DNA of 7,281 nucleotides from Acidobacteriota bacterium (GTDB lineage: Bacteria > Acidobacteriota > Terriglobia > UBA7540 > JAPUME01). Location: positions 1 through 7,281 of the forward strand of contig JAPUME010000151.1 of NCBI GenBank assembly GCA_027294185.1, written 5' to 3'. Under the pieces are notes generated by a model. It was given only the letters and a program-made list of their open reading frames with translations, searched no databases and was not told the DNA's origin. Made by a program: the position numbers and the translations under genes. This document shows, one piece after another, positions 6,021-7,281 of this stretch (positions within the stretch are counted from its first letter, which is position 1; each line of letters opens with the position of its first letter).

Positions 6021-6275
6021 TTTTCCTGCCTGTTGTTAACCGCCCGACATTTCCTATCGACATTCGATATTCGATACCGTTCGCCCCGGCACGGGTGTTA
6101 CTTCACTTCGATAAATTCTGAGAGGTCGACCGAAATCGGATGCAATCATCCTCCGGGAATCTCAAAGCGCGCTGCCCATCGAGGTGGGGATTCCAGCCGG
6201 CCTCTACGCTTTGACGGTACCCGGCTGCGGCAAGTTAACAGGGTGCGGGCCCCGCTCCATCGATCTCCATAGGAA
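6021..6275 (+). other. Convergent intergenic region, no convincing gene
   Basis: 255 bases between the rhomboid gene and the oppositely oriented galT. Short open frames exist but none has a ribosome binding site or recognisable product. No hairpin followed by a T run was found on either strand, although termination is expected here. Small symmetric elements are GGATG-CAAT-CATCC (6138-6151), GGAATC/GATTCC (6156-6161/6189-6194) and a GC palindrome at 6245-6255. Confidence 0.6.
6055..6076 (+). repeat. TATCGA-CAT-TCGATA dyad with tandem TTCGATA
   Basis: TATCGA (6055-6060) and TCGATA (6064-6069) form a perfect 6-base dyad with a 3-base spacer. TTCGATA occurs in tandem at 6063-6069 and 6070-6076 and again at 6107-6113. 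It could be a protein-binding site or a remnant of local duplication; neither is shown. Confidence 0.35.
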
Positions 6276-7281
6276 TTATTTAGAACGATCTTGGGGGTCC
6301 GGGGTGGAGGCAGGGTAGACGAGCGAGGCGAGATCGGCTTCGCGAAGAAGTTCAGCCGAAGTTTCGGGAGGCATGGGATTGATATAGAACCCCGTGCCCC
6401 ATTCGAAGCCCGCCACTCGCGTCAGCTTGGGCATGAGTTCCAGGTGCCAGTGATAAAATTCGTTGTTCGATTCCTGGTGCGGCGAAGAGTGAAGGACGAA
6501 GTTGTATGGCGGATGGTCGAGCACGGCATCCACGCGCATGAGCATGTCTTTGAGCAGCGGCGCCAGGTTCTCAATCTGGCGCGGTGTGGACTGTTCGTAG
6601 TTCGAGGTATGTTCTTTCGGCAGAATCCACGATTCGAAGGGAAACCGCGGCGCGTAGGGAGTGACGGCCAGCAGGTCGTCATTTTCGGCGATCACGCGGA
6701 CTTTACTCTCTTGCTCCTGGCGGATGATATCGCAGTAGACACAACGCTCCTTGTACTTGTAGTAGGTGCGGGCGCCGTTCATCTCTTCCCGAACCAGCTT
6801 GGGACGAATCGGCAGAGCGATCAGTTGCGAGTGAGAGTGTTCCAACGATGCCCCGGCGGCTTCGCCGTGGTTCTTGAAAATCAGAACATAGCGGAATCGC
6901 GGGTCCTGAATAAGGTCGAGGATACGTTCCCGGTAGGCGGAAAGCACATTCCGGATTTCCAAATTCGAGAGCTGCGCCAGCGTTTTCTGGTGGTCCGGGG
7001 TTTCAATGATCACCTCATGAGCGCCCACGCCGTTCATGCGGTCGTAGAGTCCCTCGCCTTCGCGATCCAGGGAGCCTTCTATGCGCAGGGCGGGGAATTT
7101 GTTGGGGACCACGCGCAGGGTCCAGCCCGGCTCGTTGGGAGCCGTGCCGTTCCGCCCGTAGGCGAGCACCTCCTCCGGCGTCTTCGACTCATTGCCCAAA
7201 TCAAAAGGGCAAAACGCCGTGCCGCGAATGACGACTTTTTCATGCTTGAAGTCATTCGGGCGCATGGCCCGTTCGGTGGAG
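6276..7281 (-). CDS. galT: Galactose-1-phosphate uridylyltransferase, 5'-truncated by window edge
   Basis: GalT of the HIT superfamily transfers UMP between UDP-glucose and galactose 1-phosphate (Leloir pathway, cytoplasm). Reading the minus strand, the frame enters at the window edge with S-T-E-R-A before M-R-P-N-D-F, matching the family's N-terminal I-x-T-E-R-A-x-R-P stretch; the ATG at 7265 is therefore internal and about 15-20 residues are missing. Counting from that Met, motifs are CPFDLGNESKTPEEV (19-33), WTLRVVPNKFPAL (48-60), GAHEVIIETPDH (81-92), FKNHGEAAGASLEHSHSQL (130-148) with nucleophilic H145 in H-S-H, a second half starting ERCVYCDII (173-180), and FYHWHLELMPKLTRVAGFEWGTGFYINPMPPE near the end. 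Compared with the E. coli enzyme, the zinc-ligand C-x-x-C has Asp (D22) instead of the second Cys, and H-P-H is H-S-H. Related uridylyl- or adenylyltransferases (e.g. acting on other sugar phosphates) cannot be excluded. It ends in TAA at 6276-6278 and converges on the rhomboid gene. Confidence 0.9.
   Translation of the reverse strand, partial: STERAMRPNDFKHEKVVIRGTAFCPFDLGNESKTPEEVLAYGRNGTAPNEPGWTLRVVPNKFPALRIEGSLDREGEGLYDRMNGVGAHEVIIETPDHQKTLAQLSNLEIRNVLSAYRERILDLIQDPRFRYVLIFKNHGEAAGASLEHSHSQLIALPIRPKLVREEMNGARTYYKYKERCVYCDIIRQEQESKVRVIAENDDLLAVTPYAPRFPFESWILPKEHTSNYEQSTPRQIENLAPLLKDMLMRVDAVLDHPPYNFVLHSSPHQESNNEFYHWHLELMPKLTRVAGFEWGTGFYINPMPPETSAELLREADLASLVYPASTPDPQDRSK

Noticed and set aside
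6245..6255. GC palindrome as the galT terminator
   Set aside because: The stem is short (4-5 pairs) and no T run follows on the minus strand.
6033..6272. Small open frames in the convergent gap
   Set aside because: No ribosome binding site, no recognisable motif, and composition unlike a protein gene.
7263..7265. ATG at 7265 (minus strand) as the true start of galT
   Set aside because: The frame continues upstream to the window edge with S-T-E-R-A, which matches the conserved N-terminus of the family, so this Met is internal.

Overview
The window looks like ordinary chromosomal DNA from a moderately GC-rich, didermic-type bacterium. The gene set and the look of several proteins suggest Acidobacteriota or a neighbouring phylum: the pgk-tpiA-secG-tRNA-Leu order, a rhomboid that starts MVYYRYQQP, and a GalT with an H-S-H active-site triad. 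This placement is an impression from family resemblance, not from a search. No mobile element, CRISPR array, phage gene or clear sign of recent transfer was seen, and base composition looks even across the window.

Left block (1-2339, + strand): the 3' part of pgk (its start lies outside the window), tpiA, secG and a tRNA-Leu(GAG). The first three genes are 28 and 17 bases apart and are probably one transcript. It carries two consecutive lower-glycolysis/triose-phosphate enzymes and a subunit of the Sec translocon. The tRNA follows 33 bases later and is followed directly by seven T residues.

Middle block (2381-6020, + strand): five co-directional genes, mostly concerned with the envelope. They are an exported TPM-domain protein with a membrane segment and a Gly-rich tail ending ASGSW; a small nucleotidyltransferase-fold protein whose metal-binding motif reads D-x-N instead of D-x-D; LemA; an exported Cys-based phosphatase of the DUF442-like type; and a rhomboid intramembrane serine protease. 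Gaps are 25-44 bases, except for 128 bases ahead of lemA. That larger gap holds a -10-like hexamer and two consecutive inverted repeats just before the ribosome binding site, so lemA and the genes after it may have their own controlled promoter. LemA and TPM proteins are often neighbours in bacteria. Here a probable pseudo-enzyme lies between them, and a phosphatase and a membrane protease follow. This block is the most interesting part of the window, but a shared function is inference.

Right block (6021-7281): a 255-base gap with no convincing gene separates the rhomboid gene from galT, which is on the - strand and converges on it. The gap holds a short dyad and repeats of TTCGATA. galT (galactose-1-phosphate uridylyltransferase, Leloir pathway) runs off the right edge of the window. 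The ATG at 7265 is an internal Met, because the reading frame continues upstream with a family-typical S-T-E-R-A.
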